Assembly: GCA_004794655.1 (NCBI GenBank)
Contig: SMMW01000634.1
Span: forward strand, 4,250,501 to 4,314,500
Direction: 5' to 3'
DNA length: 64,000 nucleotides
From: Marisa cornuarietis
Taxonomy: Eukaryota; Mollusca; Gastropoda; Architaenioglossa; Ampullariidae
Position numbers and translations under genes: made by a program. Each line of letters begins with the position of its first letter. Positions within the stretch are counted from its first letter, which is position 1. The notes beneath the pieces were generated by a model. That model worked only from the letters and a program-made list of their open reading frames with translations, had not been told where the DNA came from and made no database searches. Below are positions 1 through 12,504 of this stretch, in pieces.

Positions 1-96
1 AACCTAGAATGCATGTATATGCATTGCGAGATTTATTGGATATCCATATTCAAATAAAAAGAACCAGAAGTTATAGTTATATTACTATGGTTTCAG

Positions 97-3000
97 ATAA
101 TGTTCAGAAAGTTCTTCTTAGCATCCATGACATGAAAGCTGTAACTGGAGCTGGCACAATAAAACTTGAAGAGGGTGAATATCCTGTTCGGTGTGAAGCA
201 AAAGATTTCAGCCCAGATGTGGATATCAAAATCTTCATTGATGGCATACCAGTAAATGGTGTTATCAAAGACCTGCAGTTAGATAAACCATTGTCTTTAG
301 CAGCAAACTCAAGGCGTTACAGTGCAATAGGAGGTGTCTCTCGATTGATGTTATCTTCAGAGGACTCTGGGAAAACCCTTTCCTGCACAGCAACTGCAAC
401 ATTTGAAGGAGCTAAACCAGCCACTGCAAGCGTAACACTTACAGTTCTTTCTGGTGAGCCACTACAATTTCAGTACTGTAATATCTTTGGCAGTGGTGGA
501 TAAGTTTAAACTGTATTATGCTAAGAAGAGCATACTTAGGGCTAGAACTGATATTCAGAGAGATACAAGAAGCAGTACACAAAAACATAAATTTCAACAG
601 GATGTTTGTTTAATGTAAGCTAATTCACACTGGTCACTGGTTTTTCACTATTAGGATAAATGGCATTGTGGCATGTTCCTGGGATAAGATTATAAAGATA
701 AAACTGGTTACAGATAAGCTTTTACTGACAAATGAATGTATAGTGCCTAATCCATCAGTGTATGCATGCACTTCATTAGTACTTTAGAGTGTCTGATCAG
801 AAGCTTCACCAAATTAATTATTGTTTGATCACTCCTCCAGAAAGAAGCTCCATCTTTCTCAAATGCCAGTGAGATAAAACATTATTATGCAGCATGTGTG
901 TCTTCCTCGTACCCTTGTTTTGTGGCTGTAGTTATGAAGCACAATTGGGAACTCAAAGAAAAGAGTCTTGTTTCCAAAGATATAAAACTATGTTCAGACT
1001 GCAGAAACGCTACTTCATGTTTCTTTACGCCCAGGCCATCTTTGTCAACACTTAATAACTACAGTTAGAAGGACAAAATAGCATCTGCTGGATCTGGAGA
1101 ATTATGATTTTGGGAACGAGATGTTTGTCCTTGAATTCCCCATGTTGTCTCAGGGCAATAACTTACAGTAGCTTCATAACTACGGCGTTTAGTGTCTTGG
1201 ATGTTGCTAATGTTTTCTTGTTACATTCACTGTGATCAGTTACTGAGGTAAATCTTGCCACCTTTGTTGAAAATGGTTTATTCTAACTGTTGTTTGGGGC
1301 CAGTTGCACAACGTGTTTCTAAACCTTAAAACTGTTCTAAAGAAGCAAACTCTCTTCTCTGCCATTTAAATGCATTGCACAAGAACATACAAAAAAATTG
1401 TACTGAATGGATGGAAACAACTCTATCTTACTTGAAGCAGTTTTGGTTTTACAAATTCTAAAATTGTGGTGTGCAATTTAAACTGATTATCTAAATAGAG
1501 TTAATGCCTAAAAGTGTTCAAAATTAGAAATGTGTTGTGCAACTAGCCCCTGAACTGTTAAAATGCTCATCATTCTTCGAAGCAAGATCACAGAAACAGT
1601 CACAGATGTACATACAAATGTACATATATGTACATGCACACAAACATACCTATTTTTTACAATTTTGAGTACTTCTGTGCTGCACATAAGGGAAATGAGG
1701 CTTGGCTACAGCAGGAGACAATGCAGCAATTTCAATATCAATTTAAACTAATGGTGCAACAACCTTAGGCAGGTGTTAAATGTTTTGTCGGGAGAAAGCA
1801 TCATGAAAATGACCAAGAGGCAGACAAATCTGGAACTAATTCTTTGACCGTTCTGCCCTTGACATTACAGCTTCTAAATGTTTAGTAGTATTCAATCCAT
1901 TCAGTTTAAACTACAAGAACTAAATACAAGTAAAACTTGTATTAGGAATGTTTTCTTGGATAATGGTGATGAATTGTTATGTTTAAAATGTTTGGAAACA
2001 TTTACATAAAGTCATATTAAAACTATGTGAATTTTTTTTATATGAGTTGCATTGAGTTTATTTTAATGGTCTGTAATCTTTTTTTTATTATATTTGTCGT
2101 CTACTCCATCTTTTCTGTAAAAGTGTTAACTGTTGTCTTTCTCTTTATTTCAACAGTGGAACCAGTTTTTCATTGTAACAAGAACATATCTGCCCCAATA
2201 GGGGACAGATATGTGAAGCTGACCTGCGTTGTGGAACACCCAGACATTGGCATTGAAAAATTTTTGTGGGTGTATGGTGAGTCTGGAACTACTGTTGAGG
2301 GAAATGAAATCACAGGAAATTATGACGAGTCATCAATTGAGGTAACATATTCTCTTAATCTTGCTGAATTGTGCAACCCATAAATACCATTTTGTGCTGC
2401 AATTCAGAGGTGCTAAGTGACATTTGTTCATGTAGCAGGGTAATGCTGAGGTGCCTTTAGTTGCTAGTATTAAGCTTCAGACTTCTATTTTCTAGCCGTG
2501 GCTTATTAAGTTATGATGTAGACTCCAACAACCTATTTAGTTATCCTTGGGTTTTTACACATGTACCAAACTAGCCTGGGAATCATTTTCATGCCAACTC
2601 CAACAATGAGTAGAACTATAGATCTATCACTTCATTTGAATTAAGCTTGTTGTGGCATTGGTATAGTAAGACAGTGTTAGGCACATGTAATTTAATTACT
2701 GGTTCAAATGCTTTGCAAATGTCAGTTCTTATGCTTTGAATGCCTCAAGAGCATAGTTATTCTATTCAACTATACTCTTAATGTCCCTTCATTGACTGGC
2801 TGCTGGAAAAGAAATGGGCAAACCTGCAAAGTCCCCAGTCCTTTTGATCTCTTGTTCCCTTCTTGTGAACATGTCTAATAGTACATAACATTGACATTAA
2901 AATAAAGATGCTCCAGAACAAAACATGGTTACGATTAGGCAGTTGATGTGGAGTTGCATGGTGCTTAAACATGCATGTGTGCACGCTTTAACAGACATTT

Positions 3001-3624
3001 ATCACATCTAATTTATGTCTAAAATGTACATTTTTGTGTTTTCATCTCAATTTATCTTCTGCAGAGTCTCAATGCCACACACTCAAGAGTTACCCTCAAG
3101 TTGTACATGATAAATGAAGATAGCTTTGGCAACTATTTTCTTGATGTTCGAACTGTAAAGGGAACAAGTTTTAGAGAAGGCGTTTTTCTTACACAAGGTG
3201 AGAAAATTGTTTAAATTCTTTAAACATCTTCAAGAGAACAGGGACTATTCGGCATAGCTAAACTTAAAGAGCTGTTATGTAAGAGAGCAGGCTTAGAAAA
3301 AAATTAAGACATTTAATTGACAAAGTAGTTAATCCCTTTTTTTTAAGTATATTTAAAGTTAATTCTTCATTTCAGCTGCATTTGATGATAAGAGCATACC
3401 TTAACATGAAGAAAAGACCATGGAACATTTAAACCATAGAAAATGCTTTGGTTTTTTTGGTGTCTTGAGACTTTTCATATCCTTAAATCTGTCATGCATA
3501 TTAGTTATTGTTAACTTCCTTTCTTCACATATGCTGATGATGTGTTGCAGATACCACCAGTGGTGCATCGGCTGTGGCGCCAACAGTGCTTATTGTTGCT
3601 GTGTTTCTCCTGTTTACCTTGTAA
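97..3624 (+). CDS. Immunoglobulin-domain protein with GPI-signal-like C terminus (5' partial)
   Basis: Four exons are read as 97-453, 2157-2341, 3065-3197 and 3551-3624, with TAA at 3622-3624. All junctions are GT-AG and the phases match (1, 0, 1). The first exon encodes an Ig-like fold with YPVRCEAKDFSP, an EDSGKTLSCTA motif (the usual D-x-G-x-x-x-C) and a closing ASVTLTVLS strand. The next two exons form a second Ig-like unit: VKLTCVVEHPD gives the first Cys and W follows at FLWVYG, but the DSFGNYFLDV strand has Leu where the second Cys would be. The last exon adds a small-residue stretch (DTTSGASAVAP) and about 13 hydrophobic residues that run straight into the stop, which is how GPI attachment signals look. 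The product is therefore probably a cell-surface adhesion or recognition protein. The first exons lie before base 1, and the acceptor at 97 could instead be at 108. Confidence 0.72.
454..2156 (+). other. Intron of the Ig-domain gene
   Basis: This 1.7 kb stretch runs from the GTGAGC donor to a CAACAG acceptor after a T-rich tract. It is AT-rich. I see no other gene or repeat in it. The next intron (2342-3064, GTAACA to TCTGCAG) and the last one (3198-3550, GTGAGA to TTGCAG) are also plain. Confidence 0.6.
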
Positions 3625-6600
3625 ATTGCCATCATTTCCTGCCTGCCATTGTGTTCAAAAGTCATAGGAGGATGGTAGTAATGATTCAGCATTACACCTC
3701 TTAAGATGGCCAACCTAGTAGACTTCAATTCCGAATGTGTGTTCATTCCAAGTTCAACATGGTGTGAATGGTGTTTTCACTAACAGAGATAATAAGGATT
3801 CTGGCAGGAACATAGGCTTTAGACAACACGAGCATCTCCTCAAGTACCTTTGTGTGAGCAAATTGTTTCAAGTTCACAAAACTGGTTGTGGGTAGATCAG
3901 GACAAGTAGTCCATGATGAAGTGCAGGTACTGTATTGCTGATCACTCTCTCGATCTAGCTCATTTTGAAGAACTTCTGCTAGGAGTTGTGGTCAGTTGTG
4001 TCACTGCACTGGTGGTAACAGCTAGGTTGGCCTTAAAGTTAACAAGAAAGTGCCAGCTACTTGTATAGTTTTTCCCGACTTCCTCCACCCACAGTGAGCT
4101 CAGATGTTAGATGGACTCCAAAGCAGCTCACTGACAAGTGATGTTTTGGCTGACACACTGCAGGTATTCGTTCTCCCATTTGATCACCATAAAGAGAAAA
4201 GCGGAAAAAAAAAGATTGAAAGAGCTAGTGCATGAATGACTTATGGCTGTCTTGCCCAATGTCATCAGATGCTAATGAGAGGTGCAGTTGTTTTCAAACA
4301 AGCTCACACCTTTAAGATCTTGATATTGATATAAAAATGTCCTAAACTAAGCAACATAGAAAATTAGTAACTTTGCAGACATTGGCGGGAAAGATCTGTT
4401 GTAAAGGATTATCAAAATGGAGAAAGATGGTGCAATTGTTAAACCATATGCAAGAACAGTGCTTACTCAAAAGCACTATTCACGACTAGACAAAATCTCT
4501 GGAAATTTCAGTACATTGCATGTTAACATTGGTGTGTTGTATTACTGATATCAAAGAAAGTTACCTCAAGAATACAGATAAGATTATACCAATAGTGAAT
4601 TCGAAGCCGTGCCTAAAGCAATCCCAGTACTTTTCAGTTATGTAATGTAGAAATGCAGAAATGGAAAATGATGTACTCAAAAAACTCGTCTACTCATTTG
4701 AAGCTTTTAATTTCCTGTTTTGATTTTGCTACTTTATGATCATTTGTCACAGTTTCTTTGTTCTTCAACATGAGAAAATGTAAACAAATTCAAATCAACA
4801 CAAGGGTTTAAAGGAAAGACAACTTAAGCTCATGGACAGCCTGTTTGATGTCTGATTCAACTAGGGTGCATGTGTGCATATGTGTGGCTGTGCGTGTGTA
4901 TATATGTGTATGTGATCATGCTTTAAAAATGTTTCTACGCTGTGTATGTGTATCTTTATATAAAAGACTCTCTGGCATATTCAATTATATGCAAGTAACA
5001 GTGTAACAAGATGGTATGTATACTATTTTGGCATATTTTTAGCTGAATCTTTAGACAAACCATTCCGTAATTTTTAAAAACCAGAACTATGTTTATTTGT
5101 TGCTTGTCTAGTTGGTAAGTCATTTGTCAACATTTTTATGTGCATTGCTTCATGTAACTGTATACCTCAGAAGCAAATCATTACAGAATATACCACTTTT
5201 TTAAAACCTAGGGCACATGTTTCACACCTGTACTTTTAAATGTAGTTTACAATGATTTGCCATTTAAGTGGGATTGTTAGCAAAACATTGTGTGGATACA
5301 ACAGATTCAAGAATTGATGCAACTCTCAATGATGAAGACATTTTTAGGGGGAGGTAGGTTCCGGTGGGAAACGAAGCATTAGTTAGATGTAGCGTGCTTA
5401 TGGTCTTAAGGTTTAAACTGGGATATTGTGAATGTTTGTCATCTTTGTTGTTGCTAGTATGCTGCTTTCTGTCTGTGGCCTTTCTTAACTGCATTCCACA
5501 CCAAGGAGCTGGTGCTCTTGGTTCACACAAGTCTTTGAAATCCATGAACAAAAATTCCAGGCTTCTATTCATTTTATTTTTGAAAATCTTCATCAGGAAA
5601 TAAATGATTTGTTCCAAAATGAAGACTTATTTGTGCAACAAAACTTGATATTCACTGTCGTCTTTGAACTTGAAAATAGCAGTTTCTTTATCAGCACAAT
5701 CTACCTCATCTACAGTTCATCTGTAAAATGGGAAATCCTAAAAGAAACATTCATCAACTTGATCTAGTAACTTATGGGTAGCAGTTAACTAACTTAAGTT
5801 TCTTGAAAGCTTATCTGAAATCTTCAGATCTTCATGATTTTATAATTTTTCCCCAAAATTCTTGTGCCAAGATATAAAATGCACAAAATTTCTGAGCTTT
5901 AGAATGTATGCAACAGATTAAATCATAGCAACTACAGTGGTGAACTTTAAAATGTTTTTATTAAATATAAGCCTACCAAGAATATGCCATTTAAAAGCAC
6001 CATTGGTCTAGGACAGTGTGTTGATGTTTAGAAATACCGTAAATTTTTGTCTATTGGGTGCACGCGTAAGTAAGCTGCACTCGCTAAATTTTTATAAAAT
6101 TTCTACTTTATTCACAAATAAGCTGCAAATATACACACCTTTTTCAATGGCCAGGTTGATCACCTTAGGTTGAAAGCTTTATCCCAGGCGTCTCGTTTTC
6201 TGCAAGATGATGGTGTGTGCTTGAGCAATTGATCTGGATGCTTCAATTGTATGTGACTTTGATTTAAAAATGTGAACAGTTAACACTGTAACAATGTGCA
6301 CATCGAAGCTCATCGAAAAATTAATCGAATCAGAAAAATCCGCAAACAAGACACAGGGTTTAAAGCTGGCGAAAAAAGTCGCGGCTTATACTCTGACATT
6401 TACGGTATTTCTCTCGTGTTTTTTTTTTTTTTTTTAAATCAAAGAATGTAAGTTTACCAAAAGATGATCAACTATCAATGATACTAACTCCATCTTTAGA
6501 AAAAGTGCTTCAATTATTTTTCTTGGAAATCCAGAATCAATCCTACCCATGCTGAAAAATATCACTTAAGCTCTTTTGCCCCTCATGTGCAAGAATTAAC

Positions 6601-7036
6601 CTAAAAAGTAGATTTTGTTGGGGATTTTTCTTTCGATTTGATCAGTTTCCTTGCTTTCTTTGTTTGTCCATGGAAGCACATCTTTATTTAGTGGAGGTGG
6701 AGTTTTTGATGCACGTGTGTTTCAGAGTTAATGACAAATGCTTACTATGCACATAGTATAAATACTTGTTCACTAGAGGCTGACAAGATGGCTTTATATA
6801 TCATCATTTGAAAAAGTGCTGATGAAGGTAGGTAATAACTTCTGTGGCAGTGTATAAGAGGTATTTATCACACTAAAGGATTCCTGAGCATCAGGTATCA
6901 TTTGTTTCTGATGAAACTTGCTGTATGACAGTTAAAAGTTATTGCCACATCATTTTAAAAAAATGTAGCATTTCCAGGTACGTTTTGTTCAAGATTAATT
7001 TTAACGATTTTTATGTTGACTTATGAACAAAATAAA
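3625..7036 (+). other. Probable 3' UTR and downstream spacer of the Ig-domain gene
   Basis: This is AT-rich DNA after the stop. AATAAA occurs at 5599-5604 with a T/G-rich stretch behind it, and again at 7031-7036 followed by a GT-rich run, so either could end the transcript. A MITE-like element lies at 6031-6411. Several short open frames here have no recognisable content. Confidence 0.4.
6031..6411. mobile_element. MITE-like element with 14-bp terminal inverted repeats
   Basis: The left edge reads GAAATACCGTAAAT and the right edge is its reverse complement, ATTTACGGTATTTC. The inner borders are related too (GGTGCACGCG on the left, CGCGGCTTATA on the right). The interior is about 350 bp and non-coding. 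No clear target-site duplication is visible, so the exact ends are uncertain. It looks like a non-autonomous DNA transposon. Confidence 0.5.
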
Positions 7037-7677
7037 GTACAGCTTGCTTTGTATGTTTGGTGTTGATTTCTCTTAACATTGCATGTGGAAATCTCAAGAC
7101 TAAGTTTTTCTTCTTCCTTGGCCCACCCACACCGAACAGGAAAAAAGACTATCGCACCAAGCCCAAAAATTCTGGCTCTGTTGGGAAGACTGCGTTCAGC
7201 AAGTTCGAACACGACACCCAAGTTCCTGTTAAAGTCAGTCAAGATATTCCAAGCTGACTGCAAAAGCTGGTTACAGTCACGTTCTACCATTCTACAGTCA
7301 ATGCTGAAACTTGTTCTGCTACAATCCTTCAATAATAAAATTAATAACAATTTTAAAGAGGCAGTTTCTTTCTGCACCCTTTGTATATTGGTAGTACACA
7401 CACAACAGCATTAATCGCTCCCACGATTATCCAAGGACTTTTCGTTAAATACATAAAATAGTTTTTTTGTTTGCTTTTCTTCTAAGGGAGCCAGAATTTT
7501 CTCAGATCACATGCTCACTTAATAAAGGGATACAAATAGTTGTAACAACGGTTAAGGAAGAATGCATTAGAGAATAAAGTTTCCATGCCCCCATATCCAT
7601 AAAGTGCTGATGGGGTGAAAATGTAAAAGCTCACCAAACTAAACAGAAAACTGAAATGTTGAAAAAGAGAAATGGCT
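7037..7677. other. Spacer with no supported gene
   Basis: Open frames of 111 to 126 codons overlap on both strands at 7021-7414. They have no splice context, no ATG in good context and no recognisable motif, so I treat them as chance. Nothing else stands out before the 5S gene. Confidence 0.4.
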
Positions 7678-7795
7678 GCCTACAGCACCCGGTGTTCCCA
7701 GGCGGTCACCCATCCAAGTACTAACCGGACCCGACGTTCCTTAACTTCGGTGATCGGACGAGAACCGGTGCGTTCAACGTGGTATGGCCGTAGAC
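7678..7795 (-). rRNA. 5S ribosomal RNA gene
   Basis: The reverse complement starts GTCTACGGCCATACCACGTT and ends GGGTGCTGTAGGC, giving 118 nt that match the metazoan 5S pattern throughout. This includes the GAAGTTAAG, GGTTAGTACTTGGATGGGTGACC and GCCTGGGAA blocks that form loop B, the internal control region and the 3' stem. GTTAAGGAACG has G where animal 5S genes usually have C, so this may be a variant or slightly decayed copy. A T5 run on the minus strand (7662-7666) about 12 nt past the 3' end could terminate Pol III. It is divergent to the U1 gene that follows. Confidence 0.9.
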
Positions 7796-8318
7796 GAGTG
7801 TTGGTGGTTTAGAAAGCTTTATGAAAGAAACGTAGACTACCACGCAAAGCGCGAAGACTCTACGTTACATACACACGATCAACAATAGCTTTTCAAATAA
7901 TTCAAAATTGTCCCAGTAGTATAGACCAGTAGTAAGGTAAATAATACACGACGAGAAAAAGCTCCCGTTTCTTTACCGCCCACATAAAAATTGAGGAACT
8001 CTACAGCTGTGACCTCGTCGTTGGGACTGCTGACAAAAAGATTAAGGGAGGTAACCGTAATATCCTAATGGCGCGCAGATCGCAGTTATCTAAATTTTTG
8101 TCGTCATTACATAAATATACAAATTTTAACACACACTTTTCTTTAAAAGTTCTAGTTAAAATAACAGAAACCTTAAACAATGTACTTTATTGACAAATAA
8201 GCATCTGCACTAACTAAATAAAAAAAAATAAAGGCTATAGATTTTAAAACGCCTTAGGTCACCATTGAATAGCCCACAAATAGTTTTGGGTGGCTCGTTG
8301 CACACACTCTAAAGACTC
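7796..8318. other. Spacer between divergent 5S and U1 genes
   Basis: This 523 bp carries the upstream regions of both RNA genes. A U1 proximal sequence element would be expected about 55 bp before 8319. The sequence there (near 8250-8270) has no motif that I can name with confidence. Confidence 0.4.
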
Positions 8319-8482
8319 ATACTTACCTGGCACGGGAGGCACCTTGATCAGCAAGGAGGTCCTCCCAGGGCGAGGCCTGTCCATTGCACCTCGGGCGGGT
8401 TGACCCCTGCGATCACCCCAAATGTGGGTGACTCGAGTGCGTAATTTATTCGTAAGGGGGACTGCGTTCGCGCTATCCCCTG
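8319..8482 (+). ncRNA. U1 spliceosomal snRNA gene
   Basis: The 164 nt match the usual U1 length. The 5' end ATACTTACCTGG holds the region that pairs with 5' splice sites. Stem-loop I keeps GATCA in its loop (the U1-70K site), and its stem arms GGGAGG and CCTCCC pair. Stem-loop II has the U1A-binding ATTGCAC loop. GACCCCTGCGATCACCCCAAATGTGGGTGACTC reproduces the stem III region, and the final GGGGGACTGCGTTCGCGCTATCCCCTG folds as stem IV with a UUCG loop. The Sm site reads AATTTATTCG rather than a plain AAUUUUUGG. Paired changes in stem I argue for function, but the Sm site deserves a check. Confidence 0.92.
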
Positions 8483-8830
8483 CAAAAGCAAGTCGGTGTC
8501 TGGGAATTCAAAAGCAAACCGTTCGTTGGTGGTCATCATCGACCAAATCGTCATCCAGTCACACATATTTTTGCTTAATTTGTCGGCTGTTATCAACCTG
8601 GCCTAGTCACAATTCACAACATTTATCCGCACTCGATTCCTTCGCACTTCTTACTTGCACCACCAGAATCAAATCTAGACACCTGTGTACAGTCGTCTGC
8701 TGAACCTAGAGTGAATGATGATCATTTCAATAGAAAACCATAAATGTAAACAACAACAAAAAAAACCTAAAGCAATGCAGCCTATCAAACTAAAAATTAA
8801 GGAAAAAAATAAAGAGACTATGAAAAGTTT
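8483..8830. other. Spacer between U1 and the 5S fragment
   Basis: There is no supported gene here. Any U1 3' box would lie just after 8482; I cannot identify one with confidence. Confidence 0.3.
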
Positions 8831-8875
8831 GCCTACAGCACCCGGTGCTCCCAGGCTCCACCCATCCAAGTACTA
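8831..8875 (-). pseudogene. Truncated 5S rRNA copy (3' 45 nt)
   Basis: The reverse complement TAGTACTTGGATGGGTGGAGCCTGGGAGCACCGGGTGCTGTAGGC is the 3' third of 5S rRNA, in the same orientation as the copy at 7678. It has lost a dinucleotide at GGGTGACCGCC. Homology stops abruptly upstream of the TAGTACTTGG block, so it cannot be a working gene. It suggests a former 5S array with U1 between the copies. Confidence 0.85.
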
Positions 8876-10449
8876 GCAAATTGCAAAAAAATTGATCGTC
8901 AATTGTAAGTTTATAATCAAGAAGCAGATATATACACGAAACAGTTGACATTTCTCTTGGGTATAGAACCAGCAGAGAACATGCACCATCGACTGCCTCA
9001 GTTATATATGTATAATACTGCTGTAGACATATCATAGAATTACTAAAGTGAAGGCCGAAGAAAGGAACTGGTCACGTGATTCTCTATTAATTAGCCCTCA
9101 CGCCCTTTTTCTTTATGGCACAAGGTTTCCTTAGGCCTCAAAATATGTTTAAGCTATTTTTTGTAGCTGGACGACATCCAATTCTTTCAGCTGCATATAA
9201 TATTGAAATTACTACTGCATTTTCATTCATTCATACATGTACTAAAGACAGAGCTATATTGTATTTTTATTCTGACATGTAATATAGTATCATTGTTTTA
9301 TTTCTTGAATGTAATAAATAAAATACTGTGCCGTACATGTAGATTCTGCATGTAGTAAATACAGTGCTGTATCATCCTTGTCCAGACATAATTATATAAT
9401 AAATCTAGTACTACACCGTGCTGTTCATCCCGAAAATGAGAAATGCAATACTTGACCGTACGTTCACACAGTGATAACTTAAGTTGTCAAAGCCTGTTGA
9501 ACACCATTAGAAAACAATTGCGTTTATTTATGAGTAACCAATCAGCTTGTCTTTTCTTCGTTAATTTCATTTATTGTAATCAGAGAGCGTGAACAGTCAT
9601 GAAAGCTGTTTTGTAGGCGAGAGTCGATCATCCAGGTGTGGTCACAACATTTGTGGACACACATTCTATATCAGCCAGAAAAGAGTTAAACAGCGACCAA
9701 TGTCTGTCGACATATAACACACTGTGTGAAGACATTAATGTCGAACCATTGAACACTGCGAGGAGATGGTGGACAAGCTATACAACACTTGGAGAACACT
9801 CTCTTAGCTTGTGGAGAAAGTCAACACATTACATAGCATGTGGAGTACGTTGACACGTGTAAGGTCGACAGAGTACGAGGCACGCATGCGCAGACACATC
9901 GAAAATCCCCCACAACCCGTCGACCAGTGGTCTGGAGTCTCAATATCACCCGCAAGTCACTGCACACCTCAGATATGTCGTTAGGTAGCGTTTTCAAAGG
10001 TTACGAAAAAATATTACTTGTTGAGGTACATAGAAATATTTCATCCAGGTGCTTCGACAAAGTGATCTACCGTGGCGTCAGCAGGTAGAAGGGCTCTCTC
10101 TTTCACACACACACACACACACGTCAAATTTGTTCATGGCAACTCTAAGCTGATGCTAGTTACACCTTGAACCTTATACGTATGTTTATTGTGACCAAAG
10201 TAGAAGTGGTGGATGAAAGAGAGACTGAGAGAAAGATACCCAGAACAAGGAGTTCCTTTTCTATATAATTTTTGTCCTCATGATGAGCGTCCGATAATAT
10301 GAAGCTGAGGTACCCAGATGAGCACCAGGAAACCACACAAAACAAGACATCTTGTACCGCAGCATCCAGAGGTTCAGTTGCCGATCTTTTAAGCTGACAT
10401 CCAACAGTTTTTAACTGCCAGCGTCTTAAGCTGCCCAGCAGTCAGAATT
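8876..10449. other. Intergenic stretch
   Basis: I see no gene with splice or motif support. A short (CA)n run sits at 10104-10123. The final 370 bases lie just downstream of the stop codon of the minus-strand C13-like gene and probably include its 3' UTR. Confidence 0.4.
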
Positions 10450-11741
10450 TTAGCTGTCAGCGTTATCGCTGTATTCGTCGCGGTCGTCGCCATCTTCGTC
10501 GTCATCCAGGCTGGTTTCGGAGATACGGAGAACTTCCCGCAGCCAGACGGCGGTAGGAAGGTTCTGGCAACCGAGGTAGCTGTGGCGCAGTTCTTTCGGG
10601 GTGAAAGGTGGTCTGACGTCACACGGGGCTCCGAAAATGGTGGCCCTGACCTTGCCCTCCTCACCCTCACCCATCCTGGGGCTGGAGTGATGCACCGCCT
10701 GGCGACTGGCCTGCAAAATATAGAGACATTTATTCCTCCTTCTACTTTCCCCGATACCACTAGTACTAGTCGCTGCTCAGCTGTAAAACAGATCGGTCTA
10801 ACGAATGTATTACTAGCAAATGCAGTTTTTACATAAGAAGACAATTACAAGAAACCGACTACAATTCTATCAATTACTCAACAGAAAGTAAAGATTTCAC
10901 TGACATGACAAAGACAGTGACCGTGATAATATTTTTTTATTCTTCTGGGAAAGTGCACACTACCAACTGCACCAGAGTACCCAAAGGTGCAGAATGATCG
11001 TTAAAAAAAAATGTTTATATCAACCGTGAGGCCAGAGAAGGCGAAGGACGTCTCGTTAATAGAGGGAGGTAAAGCCTTTGTCGAGACTTTGTTTGGGCTA
11101 CAGTTAGCTCCCTTATCTCAGTGTAGAAACTGTTGCGCTGTTTCGCCTACCCTATCCACGGTCGAGAATAACAAACAGGCCAAACAGACAATTTTTCACT
11201 TTATCACTCTCCTAGCGAAGAAAAGGCTCAAATATCTTTTTATCCTTACCATGCCTGTTTTCAATAATGTTCTTTTCCCCATTCATATGGAAAAGGCTGT
11301 TTGAAAAAATGTTGAACAGAGAGAAAGAAATAATGCAAACCAAAGCACAAAAAAGAAAAAAAAAGAAAGAAAACAGTAATCCTAGAATAAATGTCTACAG
11401 AATATTAAAGGAATACTTTCTTCGTGCATCTAAGGACTCACAGAATGAACGTCCACGGAGCAGATGTGAGAGTGGTTAGCGGCGGCCCAGTAGCGGCTAT
11501 ACTCGTTGTCGTAGGAGTACTCGTTACTCTTGCCGTTGGTGAAGACCAGGACGTTGCTGTGGGCAGGCGACTGGCGCAGCTCCTGGACCAGCTCCCCCGA
11601 GAAGCTCTGGTCCACCAGCAACACCACCTGGCGCGCCCCGCAGTCGCCCAGGTCATCCATTAGCTCACGAACCGTGTAGCGCTCCTCTTCCTCCGCCTGC
11701 AGCGACGTGTGCAGACGATGCAATCAGATGATGTCACGGTG

Positions 11742-11788
<47 letters not shown>

Positions 11789-12439
11789 TGAGATGGAGAG
11801 AGAGAGGGAAGAAACACTAAAGGCAGTACGATAAATTCATTAACTGTCTTGCGTCCTAAACAGCCACTGACACATCAAGGGAGTGATAAAAGAACAGGAA
11901 GAAGAGAAGGGCAGCAGGAGAGGGGGAGAAGCAGCAGGCATACCAGTCCGTTGTCATTAGCGTCCCACAGAAGACTGGTACCGTCGCTGCGTGCTGGCGA
12001 GTTGAGAAACAGAAACAGCGAGTCTACACAGTGCGGTTGAAGGCACAGCCTCCGCAGATGGTTTCTCATCGCCATCTTCATGCTGGCCGGATACACCTTT
12101 TGCGGTGGCTCAGATCCCACTGTTAAATATATAAATAAGTAAATGAATAAAAAGAAATCAATTTAATAATATACAATAAATATATTTAAAAGAAATAACT
12201 GATTAAAAAACAAAAATTAATTTCAAATAAATAAATAAATACATTTAAAACATCGTACAGCGTGGTCTTCTGTACAAGAGGACAAGTACTCTGTGCGCTT
12301 AAATTATTTGCGCCTTTATTTTTCTTAGAGACTCTTGTGTCTGTCATGTCTCTCTCTCTCTTCTCTCACTCAACAAAATATATTTCTCGGTGTGTGTGTG
12401 TGTGTGTGTGTGCGTGCGTGCGTGTGTGTGTGTGTGTGT

Positions 12440-12504
<65 letters not shown>

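Noticed and set aside
7021..7414. Overlapping open frames of 111-126 codons on both strands
   Set aside because: They mirror each other, lack a good start context and show no domain.
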